From: Symbiodinium natans
Taxonomy: Eukaryota; Sar; Dinophyceae; Suessiales; Symbiodiniaceae
Direction of reading: 5' to 3'
NCBI GenBank assembly: GCA_905221605.1
Contig: CAJNDS010001113.1
Coordinates: forward strand, 749,501 to 813,500
DNA: 64,000 nt
Part shown: positions 45,150 through 56,763 of the stretch, piece by piece
How positions within the stretch are numbered: the first letter of the stretch is position 1
Layout of the letters: each line of letters opens with the position of its first letter
Translations under genes and position numbers: made by a program
Notes under the pieces: model-generated
Database searches by the model: none
The model's input: only the letters and a program-made list of their open reading frames with translations
Told to the model about the DNA's origin: nothing

Positions 45150-45684
45150 CGTACCCCAAGAGGCCCTAAACCGTACTGAACTTGGAACCCTAGCAAAAAC
45201 TAATTTGCATGCTAATTAGGAATCATAGAAGCCAAAAATCAAATTTGTTTCCAAGCACCCCCCCCCACCCCAAGTAAACCCAACAGCCCCTACAAGGCCA
45301 ACATGGCTAATAAGCCCTAAACCCCCCCCCCCCCCCCCAGAATCAAATTATTTCCAAGTACCCCTAAGTAAACCCAAAAGCCCCCATCAACCCTCTGAGC
45401 CCCTGTAAGCCCCGTAAACCCTGCAAAGAACCACGTTCTTAAAACCCCTACATGCTAATATGGACCTTGGGCACCTGAGAACCTTAAACCCTAAACCCTA
45501 AACCCTAAACTTTGCCCTAAACCCTAAACCCTAAACCCTAAACCCCAAACCCTAAATCCTAAACCCTGCGGCGGCGCCTCGGTGATCAAGTCGTTGATCC
45601 TCTCGGTGAGTTCGCCCAAGCTGGGATTCTTCCGGAGCTGCCGGCCTTCCAGGGCTGAGGGTTTACTGGTTTGTTTGGGGGTTT

Positions 45685-45770
45685 AGGGTTTAGGGTTTAG
45701 GGTTTGGGGTTTGGGGTTTGGGGTTTGGGGTTTGGGGTTTGGGGTTTGGGGTTTGGGGTTTGGGGTTCCC
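45685..45770 (+). repeat. TTTGGGG variant array
   Basis: A few TTTAGGG copies followed by about ten perfect TTTGGGG copies. TTTGGGG differs by one base, and its uninterrupted amplification suggests local slippage rather than telomerase addition. Confidence 0.93.
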
Positions 45771-46199
45771 TTGATGGTTTAGACCCCTCTGTCCAAAAAG
45801 AATGCCCAAATAGCCCTCAAGCTTCATGTTGAACTTTAAGGAGGTGCTGAAGACAGCATAGTCATGAGCATGCGATCGGACACTGCAAGTCACAAGGAAG
45901 AACAAGCTAACGTGCCTTTCCCGAGATTGAAGATCATGCGGGCTTTAGGGCTATGCAGGGTGGGGTTTAGGGCTTAGGGTTTTGGGGTTGGGGTTTAGGG
46001 TTTAGGGTTCAGGGTTTAGGGTTTGGGGTTGTTGATTGTGAGTTCTGATGCTCACAGGAGTTGCCCCAAGACCCGAAGCCCCCTCTACCTAGATCAACCT
46101 TGAAAGCCGACAACTCCATATTCCTACACTCCTACACTCCTAAACTCAAAAGCCACCAGACAGAAGAACCCGAGAATATATGCTCTTGTGAAGGTCGTT

Positions 46200-47895
46200 G
46201 ACCTGTGGCGCATAGTCAAGCAAGGACGTCATGGTGTCGGTCGCTGAACCTAAACCCTAAACCCCAAACCCTAACTGGAGCATGCGCTCCTGGCACCACG
46301 CGCTTTCTGTGCGAAGGGAGTCCAGCTGCAGCGCAGTGGGCGCGATGGAAAGCACGGGAGCAAGGAGCACGGCAAAGTAGATTTCCGCGAAACGTGCTGG
46401 ATCAATGCTTCCAGGGCGTATGCTTATGCAGGTCGGCAGCTGCTACATGTCGCAAGTCCAGGTGGCGGTAAACCTCCCTGAATATTCCAATCGAAACCTC
46501 GGCGTGACGATGCAAATCTGGCTGACAGAGATCAGCCTCCGGAATTTGTTTTATGCGTCAACATGCGACCAGACAAAAGGCCCTCGGAAGAGAGCGCCTC
46601 CCCAACCGTTCCACCAGGCATCGGAGGATAAATCTCCGCTTTCAAAGGTCCTCCACCAGGCCTGGCTGGTCCACATTCAGCGGGATGACCCGTGGCGTCA
46701 TCTGAATCTGAAGCGCTCCAAGGGAGTCTTGTACTTGTCCTCTGCGACTGTACGGAGGTCCTCCAGCAATGGAAGCAACTCCTGCCGGTCTTGCTGCATC
46801 AACACAAGTCTCCGACGGCAGCGTCGGGCAGCCTCCAAGCTAAAGACGTTGCAGGTTTGTTGATGCAGCATGATGCAGCATGACCGGCTGTGAGCGCCAA
46901 TCACAGAGAAGCCCTTCACAACCCCTTCCATTGCAGGCGGCGATGAGGTCCTCTCGGTCCGCCAGTGGGACCAGCACCTGACGTATCGGGGACTGCTTGG
47001 CTTCAGAGGAGGAAAAAACCTGGCCCGCACCAAAGGAAGCGACCTCGACGCGGATGCGTGGATCATGTCGATTCGATGCATCCACGATTCCATCACCCCG
47101 ATGGCACTGTTCGCACAAAGCAGTGGCCCGCCGTAAGCTCCTTCGTTTCGAAAGCATCCTCCTCCCTGTAGGGAATGGCCGGTCCAGTTTGGGAGCCTCT
47201 GCGCTCGCCCTTAGCCTTAAGGCATGGCCGTCTAGCGGCTTGCTGGTCTGCGAGCTTGCATTGCGCTTCAACTCCTCCACGCGCAGTTTGCAATCACCGT
47301 CCAAGCGGCAGCCATGGCATGAGAAGCCGTATCGAATAGGCAGGGCACGCAAAAGCCAGGATGTGGCGGCCTGTGACGGACAAGTTCCTGCAGTCAAACG
47401 AGGTCCTTGGGTTCTTCGACTGAAGCCCCTGCTGACCTCGTCCAATGGGGTCTGTCGCGGAGGAGTACTTGACCTCAAACAACTGTCTGACAACAAGTAC
47501 TCTGCCGCGACAGACCCCACTGGTCCGCATCTGCTCAACCATTTTGCCTTCATAGCAGCTGCCCAGAGGGTCCATTTGTAGTACCATCATGGAATTGGGT
47601 ACCCAAAACCTTATTTAGTATGGTTTTTAGGTACCTAAGTCCATAATAGTAATACAAATGGACCCTCTGGGCTGGGGAGCATTCTGATTGGAGCCATCCC
47701 TGCTTCGCACAGCCAGGCTGCGTCTCTCGTCTGGCTCCTTGGGGGCCTGCAAGGGTCTCAGCGCGTGCTCCCGTGCCGCTACTACGGGGAGATCTCCTCG
47801 ATGTCGTCTCCCAACACCCTGTGGGTCCGTGCTCTTCAAACAATTGCAGCTCGACAAAAGCATAAGCAAGGCCTGCTTCAAATACCTTCAAACAG
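46200..47895 (-). CDS. Probable multi-exon gene, unknown function, structure unresolved
   Basis: The longest tract-poor GC-rich stretch outside the LIM and RT genes. One consistent minus-strand model starts upstream of about 47.88 kb, passes a GC-AG intron formed by the element at 47561-47672, reads through CYEGKMVEQMRT, passes a GT-AG intron formed by the palindrome at 47446-47520, continues through SKNPRTSFDCRNLSVTGRHI, and after a short GT-AG intron near 47.3 kb enters a 190-codon frame containing ALCEQCHRGDGIVDASN and REDLIAACNGRGCEGLLCDW. A tandem 10-bp duplication (ATGCTGCATC twice, near 46.87 kb) precedes a stop, and good-looking frames follow in other phases, so it may be a decaying gene. 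A plus-strand frame (46997-47581) also exists. No family recognised. Confidence 0.45.
47446..47520. mobile_element. Family P palindromic element
   Basis: Arms TGGGGTCTGTCGCGG..GAGTACTTG and CAAGTACTC..CCGCGACAGACCCCA form a long imperfect stem with a loop of about 20 nt. Its removal on the minus strand, using a GT at the arm and an AG a few bases outside, keeps one reading frame open. Confidence 0.75.
47561..47672. mobile_element. Family E-related element (E5/K)
   Basis: Perfect arms GCCCAGAGGGTCCATTTGTA and TACAAATGGACCCTCTGGGC, 112 bp, possibly flanked by a CAG duplication. On the minus strand it can be removed as a GC-AG intron from the probable gene here. Arms are similar to E1 and E2 (GGGTCCATGTACC core). 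Confidence 0.85.
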
Positions 47896-48919
47896 CCAGC
47901 TGCGAAGCTTGGTTTGTTTGCGCTTTCGTCCCAGCAGGCTCAACAACAATCTAATCAAAATCCTGACAAAATGGCTGCGGACAGCTCGGCTTGTTTCATA
48001 CACAGGGTATCTGAAACATAGAAGTACGGTGCAGCGTCAAAATCATGGCTGCAGGTACAAAGCCAACCCTCAATCCCTCAGAACCCATGTCCATACATAG
48101 TATATACTTGGGCCTATTTCGTAGCCTTAGGGCCCAAGCATATATTATCTTAGTTGCTGAGTTCATAAGCCCGCAAAAAGTGTACACCTTCAGTTCTATG
48201 GGTGATTATAGTATCCCAAAAAGTGTAAAGTGTGCTCACTCAGCTACTAAGTATTAAGACCCTAGACACTAAACCCTAAACCCTAAACCCTAAACCCCAA
48301 ACCCTAAAGCCTGAACCCTAAACCCTACTATATGGGTGCATGAATCCTTTGAAGAATCAGCATGCTGCTCCGGGGGGCCACCTGAAGCAGCCCCAGCTTC
48401 GGTGGAGGTCTCATCTCCTGCCAATCGGTGCGTCGAAGGTTTAGGGTTTAGGGTTTAGGGTTTAGGGTTGAGGGTTTAGTGGCCCTCGACCCTACATTCA
48501 TAATTCTTATGTTCTGATTACTACGAGTGTTTCCAGTAGTCGTGGTCGTCGTCGGTCGTGGCATTTTACTTGTTTCTGCGCCATTCTGGTGAATCCCACA
48601 AGGAAATCCTAATGCAGGGGTTCCACACAATCGGTATGATTTGAATTTGCAAGTTGCAAACCCCGAAGTGCAGGTACTAGTCGTATACCAGGAATGCAAG
48701 GGTAAGCTACAAGTACTAGGATCAACAACCCTAAACCCTACACCCTACAACCTACACCCTAAACCCTAAACCCTAAACCCTAAACCCTAAACCCAAACTT
48801 CACCAGTCCGCAACTTCACAGCCTGTGTAGAGTTTTTGCAGCTTGGGATTCCCAGAGAGCGCAATGGCGCAATACCCATTGACTAGTGAAGATACCCTTG
48901 CTCATGGAATGGACACTTA

Positions 48920-49038
48920 CTTGAAGGTTCATGGGTGCTTGTAACCACAATGATAAATCTACTTGTAGCCTACTTTGGGGACTTCGGGGGCTTATAAGTG
49001 CAGATCAATGGGGTAATAAGTACCCACGAACCTGCAAA
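48920..49038. mobile_element. Family B element, copy B2, TA flanks, without telomeric insert
   Basis: Ends CTTGAAGGTTCATGGGTGC and GTACCCACGAACCTGCAAA, flanked by TA at 48918-48919 and 49039-49040. It has a single GGGTGCTTGTAACCACAA block, so it represents the state before the telomeric tract entered B1 and B3. Confidence 0.85.
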
Positions 49039-49439
49039 TATATGTGATTGTACAGTTCAACGACTGTGTCAAGCTTCAAGTCATGTCTTCGTTCAGGGTC
49101 ATTGGGGCTAGGTTCTTTAGGGATTAGGGTAGGACAATTAAGGAAGCTGCGCAGGAGTAACTCAGGAGTAACGAACGTGTGTCAAGGCAAACAAGAGCGT
49201 TGCGACATGCGTTTCAGTACCGAAGCTCTGACATGGTGCTGTGCTGTCGTACTTCACCGCAGGAAGGAAGGTAGCATCAGAACTACTGTCACGAAGTCAA
49301 TTCATAAGACCTTGTTGTTCTTCTTCTATAAGCTTGGAGATGTACTGAAAAACGCCCTACAGAATACTTATGTTTAACGCATGGGTGTGCCTCCCTTGCC
49401 GGGTTTTCGAAGTTCATAAGGGGTTTAGGACGAAACCAG

Positions 49440-49690
49440 ATTTATATATTATTTTATATATACATACATATATATATATAGATATATGTGTATGTATATG
49501 TATATGTATGTGTATATGTATATGTATATGTATACGTATATGTATATGTAGGAATATATATATATATATATATATATATATGGATATGTGTGTGTATACA
49601 TACATGACTTATGTGTATATATATATATATATGTATGTGTTATAAGCACATTTTTGTACACATACCTATACATACATATATAGATATATG
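49440..49690. repeat. TA/TATG microsatellite
   Basis: 250 bp of TATA, TATG and CATA units. Tyr/Ile-rich frames on both strands are artefacts of the repeat. Confidence 0.95.
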
Positions 49691-50253
49691 TTGTATATAT
49701 AGAGACGCTTGGCCAATGTGTGACCTTTTCTTCACCTTTTCTTCCTTCGCCCTGCCGACCACTTCTGTGCCCGTTTGCTACCGGCGCGCCGTCCGGTTCC
49801 TGGCGTTGGCCAGCTTAGGGCAATTTCGGGTTTTCAAGGGTTTAGGGCTCAAGGGTTTGGCGCTTGGCGTTTAGGGTTTAGGATTTTGGGCTTTGGATTG
49901 ATCATTGACTCACGAGTATTATGGTGTCGGGGAAGTAGAAGAGACGGCAACTCAGATGCGGCAGGGACCATGCGATCAGGATTGTTCGGCATCTTTATTT
50001 AACTGGGCCACAGGAAAACGTGATGGAACACGCAACCACTCTTCCTCTATTCCCCCTTGTTGACCTGAGACGAGCCTAAACCAAATCTTGAGGGAATGGA
50101 CACACCCTGAACCCTAAACCCTAAACCCTAAACCCTAATCCTAAACCCTAAACCCTAAACCCTAAATCCTGAGGCCCTAAACGCACAAATCATCAGCTCC
50201 TAAGCTCGAAGCCCTGTCATATACAGACTCAGTTGTCCGGTAAACCTGGGGGG

Positions 50254-50344
50254 AAATTAAAGGCTAACCTTTGGGATTATATGCAGATTATAAGGGGCAT
50301 TAGATTACCCCAAAAAGGATAAAGGTTACCTACTCTACTCCTAG
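50254..50344. mobile_element. Family I repeat, AAAGGTTACCTACTCTACT type
   Basis: Contains CTAACCTTTGGGATTATAT, TACCCCAAAAAGGATAAAGG and TTACCTACTCTACTCCTAG. The same words recur at about 24886-25022 (interrupted), 22870-22935 and 2066-2096, so this is a dispersed element with partial inverted symmetry. Boundaries are approximate. Confidence 0.6.
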
Positions 50345-50489
50345 ACAAATTAAAGTAGAATGAGCATTTAGGGAAGTCGGTTGTTTTGACTGGTGAAGGG
50401 GACATGTTGGCATGATTTAGGCCCCAATATACGCCATCCCACAAGCTCCACCTAAACTTTCCTTAGAACCTTGATGAACACACGATGCT

Positions 50490-50600
50490 TAAACCCTAAA
50501 CCCTAAACCCTAAACCCTAGACCCTAAACCCTAAACCCTAAACCTTAAACCCTAAACCCTAAACCCTAAACCCTAAACCCTAAACCCTAAACCCCAAACC
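50490..50600. repeat. Long CCCTAAA tract
   Basis: About 15 copies, nearly perfect. Followed by a unique segment to about 50745 in which I see no supported gene. Confidence 0.95.
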
Positions 50601-52173
50601 CGAACCCGAAGCCCGAAGGTCACCTCGTCGCTGTCACTTTCACATCGACCGCTTTGGGTCGCGAATCGCCTCCCAGACCAGGAGCTGCTGATGAGCTGTG
50701 TGTGTGTGTGACACAGAAGAGCTCTGTAAACATCATCTGCAAAAATAATTAGGGTTCAGGGTTTAGGGATAATTCTCCTTCGAACATCTGCACCGTGGGG
50801 TTGGGCACTCCAGGGACACTCTGGGGATACTCTGGGGTGGGATACGGGTGATGAGCGAGGAGCAGACAGGGCGAGGACAAGAGCTTAGTTTGAAATCTAA
50901 CAACCCCACACCGAGGGCGAGGAACAAACACATATAGCAAGATATCATAACAGGCATACTTCCATAGCATTAAACTATACTGACATATGCAAGCATAAAT
51001 AACCGACACATAAATATAGATGTATATATATATATATATATATACACATACATACATATACAAACATTCAATTCAATAGTACGACAACAATGAGAAGTAT
51101 TATAATATTACTGGATAATGCGTGTATTTCCTAACTGTGTATTAACTTTCTAGTATTTTCATGTATGTTTTTTGAACATGGGGTTTTGGGCTCGGTCTCT
51201 GGGCTAAAAACCCTAAACCCTAAACCCTCAACCCTCATATTCTGGATTGCAAGCAAAGCTCAAGGAGAAACCCTGGCGGGGCTAAGTCGCACAAACCCTG
51301 AACCTCATATAGCACTATAAGCCCTAGAAGCCCGGGAAGCCCGATGGGCCCCAAGAAGTCCTATGAGCCCCAGCAAGCCCTGTAAGCCCTTCAAGCCCTA
51401 TAAACCCTCTAAACCCTCTAAACCCTCTAAGCCCTGGGATTGCGGTTTAGTGCCTAGGGTTTCGGGCTTAGGGGGTAGGGTAGGCTTACCCCATCATCCC
51501 GATACATCCTATCAAGCCCTTCGAACCCGAAAAGCCTTGTCAACCCTGTAATCCCTATGCCTACTCTAGACTACTATACATCCTCTAAACCCTAAACCCT
51601 AAACCCTGAACCCTGAACCCTCAACCCTGAACCCCAAACCCTAAACCCTAAACCCATCCTCTAAACCCGATAAGCCCAATGATTCCACCACACCCTCACC
51701 CTCCGGTTCAAAACAGCCCCAAAGTCCTGTTATCGTCAGGCCTTTGACCTTAAAATAGGAGCCCGCGGAGCCTGAGGGTAAACCCTACACCCTAAACCCT
51801 AAACCCTAAACCCTAAACCCTAAACCCTAAACCTAACCCGCCAGAAGCAGTTACAAATGTCCGTCGGAAGCCTGAGGAGGGCATGTGGCAGGTCGATGAC
51901 AGCCTTGGAGGTTTCGTTGCTTCTGCAACACACACACACAGACGCTTGGGGGTTTAGGGTTTAGGGTTTAGGGTTTAGGGTGTTTAGGGTTTAGGGTTTA
52001 GGGGTTAAGGTTTAGGGTTTAGGGTTTAGGGCGATAGCTCGCGCTTAAGGGGTTTTAAAGCTTGAGGGGGCTTAGGGCAGCCAATGTCTGAACTAACCTA
52101 GTGAAGCCCCGCAGTTGCAACATAGCCGGACGTAGTCGTGCATTCCCGCTGCGCAAGCTGGCATCCGGCCGAT

Positions 52174-52287
52174 GTCCCTAAGGGTCCATGTACCTTTTTT
52201 CGTGTAAACTTGGCCCCTACAGCTACTATATAGGAGCCCCTTAAAGGCCTAAGTATCTACCATACAGGTACATGGACCCTTTGGGAC
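52174..52287. mobile_element. Family E element, copy E2
   Basis: Arms GTCCCTAAGGGTCCATGTACC and GGTACATGGACCCTTTGGGAC, 114 bp. The centre AGCTACTATATAGGAGCCCC is shared with E1. No target duplication was identified. Confidence 0.85.
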
Positions 52288-52617
52288 TGGCAGGACATGA
52301 GTTCGATGCGCCCGGCTCACGCAATTTTCCCCGCTGGGCTGTGCATAGGAACACCTGAGAAGCCAAGGGCCAGTCGTACTCGGATGACGTAAGCTGGACA
52401 TGAGAGAAGATCCCCTCAATGCAAAGAATGCGCTGCACTTGTTTACTATGTCTGACCCTAAACCCTAAACCCTAAACCCTAAACCCTAAACCCTAAACTC
52501 TAAACCCTAAACCCTAAACCCTTTGCAAACGATCTTCTCCCGCCTCCTTGGAGGCATATGGGCACGTGTGCACGCCGAGCCGGCGCGCAGTTCTCGCATG
52601 CGAACGGCATGACTCTA

Positions 52618-52808
52618 CTTGGAGGTTCCTGGGTACTTATAACCACAAGGGTTTAGGGTTTAGGGTTTAGGGGTTTAGGGTTTAGGATTTAGGGTTTAGG
52701 GGTACTTGTAACCACAATTATAAATCTACTTTATAACCTACTTAGGGGACTTGGGGGGCTTATAAGTACAGTGATAATTGGGGGTTTTAAGTACCCTGAA
52801 CGTCCAAG
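52618..52808. mobile_element. Family B element, copy B3, with telomeric insert and TA flanks
   Basis: Ends CTTGGAGGTTCCTGGGTAC and GTACCCTGAACGTCCAAG, flanked by TA (52616-52617 and 52809-52810). A TTTAGGG tract (52649-52699) lies between two copies of GGGTACTT(A/G)TAACCACAA, at the same position as in B1. Confidence 0.9.
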
Positions 52809-53424
52809 TAGCTGTCACCACATGGAAGCTGCCGACATTCACCAAGATACACCTTGTGTACTTCTCTTGCGCACAAGCTTGTATGATACTACATTTCAGC
52901 TTCATCATAATTCAATTGCAACTTACTAGTTGTATACAGTACTGTTGTATAGTCTTGGCTGACTTCTGAACCTCTCCAAAAAGGTTTAACTTCTAGGCTC
53001 CTTATCGTAGTTTCTACAAAACCCAAAAAGTTAAAGTCCTAAGAGCCAGAAGATAGCCAAGTAGTGGCCCATCCTCATGCATTGTCCGCGGTGCGCGTGC
53101 CACTTACCCGCCCGGAGCAAGCGGCTGGCCCAGCAGTGCAGTGGTGGCAGACCACGGTCCGGCAAAAGGAGCCTTGAAACCAGCGCACTTCCAGGGACGA
53201 AGCTCTTGTGTGCATAACCTTTAGGCTTAGCAACTCGCCCCAAAAACCTTTTAGGGTTGTGTGCATAACCCTTGTAGGGTTGTGTGCATAACCTTTAGGC
53301 CCGGGTTGAACAATAGCCCCAAATGCCTTTTTGCATGGTGAAGCCTTTGGGCCAAACAACTGCAGGGTAAGGGTTCCTGGGAAACGATACTTTACGAAAC
53401 CCTGGAAGCATAGGGTAACGGTTA

Positions 53425-53543
53425 CTTCTATTTGCTTACGAAGCCCCAAAAAAATTAAAATAGCAATCCCTACATTACCCTTATAAGGATGAATATCTTC
53501 TTATCTTCTTTTTTTGGGGGGGGGGTTCTTAAGCAATTGGTAG
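53425..53543. mobile_element. Family H element, copy H3
   Basis: Ends CTTCTATTTGCTTACGAA and TTCTTAAGCAATTGGTAG, 119 bp. Flanks GTTA and ATTA are a likely 4-bp duplication with one change. The centre has A-run/AATCCCTACATTACCC, and a T run then G run near the right end. Confidence 0.8.
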
Positions 53544-54387
53544 ATTACTGAGGCAGTGGATATGAAGACGAGACTGGGCAGTCCTCTCGTGCACGGACGT
53601 CGTGGCCGCCACGAAAAGCCATTGCAAAGTGAGGCGCGACCTAGCGACATCGCCTCACTCGCGGTCCTAAATTTCTCTGTGCAATTCCAGATACGTACTT
53701 CTAGAGACCCTCCAGGGCTTCTGATGTTCTGCGAACGGAACTAAGGACACCCAGCTATGGCATCCTCCGTGCTCTAGAAGCGTGACTTACTAGGCCTCTG
53801 GAATGATAGGGAAGTGATCGAGGTCCAGATAGCCCGCCTTTGACTTTGAGAATTAGACTGCTTTCAGCCGGAACCCTTTTTGTTCCTTCTGTTCCTGTGT
53901 ATGAGGGTCACCAAATAACCCTAAACCCTAAACCCTAAACCCTAAACCCTAAACCCTAAACCCTAAACCCTAATTCCCCGTGCCACTGCCTAGCTCCCAT
54001 GCTCTGAATTCCAAACCCTTGGGGTCGTAGGGGTGGGGGATGCTTTGACCATGTAGAGCTCTTTTGGCCCTTAGAAAATTAGGGTTTAGGGTTTAGGGTT
54101 TAGGGTGTAGGGTTTAGGGTTTAGGGCTTAGGGTTTACCAGGAGGACGGTCAACCGGCTGCCCTAGATGCCAGCAAGTGCTCATCATCTTGTCATGCTGG
54201 GCTCCAGCTCTGGAACCCTAAACCCTAAACCCTAAACCCTAAACCCTAAACCCTAAACCCTGAACCCTGAACCCTAAACCCTAATCTGGTGAGACTCTGG
54301 GTTGAGGGTTCATAGGGTTACGGGTCCCGAAATGGCAGCCGGCCGAGGATCATTGGACATAGCAACACCCGATTTTCAGGTGCTGCT

Positions 54388-54543
54388 CTACTACTTGCTT
54401 ACAGAACCCCCCAAAATAGGGTTTAGGGTTTAGGGCTTAGGGTTTAGGGTTTAATATAAGCAAAAGCACATTCTTCCTTATAAGAGCAATATAGGGATGA
54501 GCATCTTTGATGTTTTTTCGGGGGGTGCTTAAGCAAGTGGTAG
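54388..54543. mobile_element. Family H element, copy H2, with telomeric insert
   Basis: Ends CTACTACTTGCTTACAGAA and TGCTTAAGCAAGTGGTAG, 156 bp. Flanks TGCT and TGTT form a near-perfect 4-bp duplication. A TTTAGGG tract (about 54418-54452) sits inside and explains the extra length over H3. Confidence 0.85.
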
Positions 54544-54631
54544 TGTTCACAGGCAAGCTGCAGAGTGCCAATTGCTGCTCAGCATGAAGCACATGCACAT
54601 CCTCCCATTCACCTGGCTTCGCGAAGGGTGC

Positions 54632-54723
54632 CTATACTCCCCTTGGAACCTTAATAAGGGCTTAGGGTTTAGGTTTTAGGGATATAAACAAAAGTATAAA
54701 ATAATTCCCCAAGGGGGGTATAG
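54632..54723. mobile_element. Family F element, copy F1, with GTGC target duplication
   Basis: Ends CTATACTCCCCTTGG and CCAAGGGGGGTATAG, 92 bp, flanked by GTGC at 54628-54631 and 54724-54727. A short telomere-like stretch (GGGCTTAGGGTTTAGG) lies in the middle. Confidence 0.9.
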
Positions 54724-54825
54724 GTGCATGGGCGTGGAGATCCGCCAAGTCTACGTTCCTTGTCGCGGCAGCCATGATAGGAAGTGCAGAAAGGCGCGGG
54801 CACTTTCGGATGCTACACTTCACAG

Positions 54826-54936
54826 GCCCAAAGGATCCATGTACCTGTATAGTAGATACTTGGGCCCGAAAGCTACTATATAGGAGCCCCTTTCAGGCCC
54901 AAGTATACACTATAGAGGTACATGGATCCTTTGGGC
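54826..54936. mobile_element. Family E element, copy E1
   Basis: Arms GCCCAAAGGATCCATGTACC and GGTACATGGATCCTTTGGGC, 111 bp. A second, inner inverted repeat (ATACTTGGGCC / GGCCCAAGTAT) lies inside. Non-coding. Confidence 0.88.
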
Positions 54937-55074
54937 TACTTGAAGGTCTCAGAAGCAAAGCCCGTGAAAACCCGGAAAGAGCGCAGCAACTACCATGGCT
55001 ACATGGCCACGGCCGACCTATCTAGAGGTAAGCAGGAGGAGGAACATGCTTGCAGATCCCGACCATGCCCTTAG

Positions 55075-55225
55075 AAGTTTAGGGGTTTAGGGGTTTAGGG
55101 GTTTAGGGGTTTAGGGGTTTAGGGGTGTAGGGTTTAGGGGTTTAGGGGTTTAGGGGCTTAGGGGCTTAGGGGCTTAGGGGTTTAGGGGTTTAGGGGTTTA
55201 GGGTTTAGGGTAGTTTAGGGTTTAG
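55075..55225 (+). repeat. TTTAGGGG (8-mer) variant tract
   Basis: Mostly the 8-mer TTTAGGGG with CTTAGGGG interruptions, then ordinary TTTAGGG copies. A one-base expansion of the heptamer, locally amplified. Confidence 0.93.
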
Positions 55226-55515
55226 GTGTTGCGCCACCCCCGCTGTGTTGCGCCTGGCTGTCTAAGCTCGCAAGCACTTGCGGGTGGGAGTTTCGAAGAA
55301 ATGCGTCAGAAACCATCCTTGCTGCCAGGCAAGCTTCTCTCGCGCTTGAGGCATGTGGTCATGGCAACCGACAATGATGCAAGCGGTCACGATACTATTC
55401 CAATGTCACACAATATGGCTATCAAGATAATGGCTTCTTTGCATGCGGTTCATTGTGGACCCTGCAAGCGTTGCACCGTCTTACGACAACAGTATTACAT
55501 CCGTTGACGTATAGA
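55226..55515. other. Tract-free segment without a supported gene
   Basis: A plus-strand frame of about 90 codons is open here, starting inside the telomeric tract. Its composition is unremarkable and no motif is seen. Confidence 0.3.
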
Positions 55516-56109
55516 ACCAAGATCGAACCCTAGACCCTAAACCCTAAACCCTAAACCCTAAACCCTAAACCCTAAACCCTAAACCCTAAACCCTAGCCCT
55601 TCAGTTCTCCGCAGAGGCTCCGAAGAAGAGGGCCAAGACGAAACACGTGCCAAGCAGCCACCTGGAGCTTGAGATGTCCGGGGTCTGAAGGTCCCTAAGA
55701 CCTGAGGACCTAAACCCCAAGGTCCCGAAACCCTAACCCTAAACCCTAAACCCTGAACCCTAAACCCTAAACCCTAAGTCCTAAACCCTACCTAACCAGT
55801 AGGATGTTCAATTGCAAGGCCATATAGGCTTCAGCACGCGGGCCCAGGGGCCTCGAGGGTTTATGTTCAGGTTTCAGTATATTATGTACCCCGACTTGGG
55901 GAAAATACCAATATCTGGTTTACAGCTTGGGGTTTTGGCGTTTAGTCCAAGCCGCCTGAAGAAAGCCAAGCCGAAACCCGCACGGCCTACACCCTTCAAA
56001 AGCCCCACAGCAATGAACTCCTCCAACATAAACACTTCCGCGTCAACCTGCCCCCCCCCCCCAAAAAAAAAAAAAGAAATGGGTTTTGGGGTTTGCGCTT
56101 GGGGCTTGG

Positions 56110-56620
56110 GGATAATCACGTATGCACATAATAACAAGCATGTGATATTATACTATATTTACACACGAATTAATGTAACAGTCTGATAATGTAACAACGC
56201 AAAAGTGTTATATTGTTATGAATATACTGGCCTACAAAGAATGTAAGAAAACCCCCAAAACAACATAAAATAAAGCACAAAAAACAACAGTGTAAAACTA
56301 AAAAAACATGTACGAGCATATGAATATAGTAGTATAGCTATAGGGTTTGTAATATCATGACATCATAACATAAAATATCACAATGTTATGAATAACATAA
56401 TCATAAGAACAGAAATAAATAAACATATGTGTATATACATACATAATTGTTGTCATACTACTTCACAGTAAACAGTACAATAGCACCATCTATATTATTC
56501 TCATATTTTCAATATGAATACATTACTACATCGCCCCATTCTTACGTTCTTGCCTCCTTACACTACTATTTTGTTGTAACATGATACGATGTAGTGGCGT
56601 ATATTGTTGAAAAAAATAGA
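56110..56620. other. AT-rich island
   Basis: About 500 bp with much higher AT content than its surroundings, with frequent ATAACAT, TATTATAC and TAATGTAACA words and no long frame. It follows a C-run/A-run. An organellar insertion or an AT-rich transposon remnant are possibilities; nothing identifies which. Confidence 0.6.
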
Positions 56621-56643
56621 CCCTACAAGCCCCAAACCCTACA

Positions 56644-56763
56644 CTTTGGGGTTTTGGATTCTTAGAACCCCAACTATAACTGCACTCATGAGCCCCCCTA
56701 AGTCCCCTAAGTAGGTTATAAGTAGATTTATACTCGTGGTTCTGAGTACCCGTGAACCCCCGG
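56644..56763. mobile_element. Diverged family B element, copy B4
   Basis: The core AACCCCAACTATAACTGC, CCCCCTAAGTCCCCTAAGTAG and GTTATAAGTAGAT matches B5 and B6. The ends are altered. Boundaries approximate. Confidence 0.65.

Noticed and set aside
46200-46275. Actin-like C-terminal peptide near 46.2 kb on the minus strand (SIYSRVLLSGGF)
   Set aside because: The resemblance to the LSGG motif of actins is too short, and the flanking frames show no other actin feature.
49370-49673. Tyr/Ile-rich membrane-like peptides at 49.4-49.7 kb, and similar ones at 30.2, 34.8, 36.3 and 51.0 kb
   Set aside because: They are translations of TA/TATG microsatellites on both strands.
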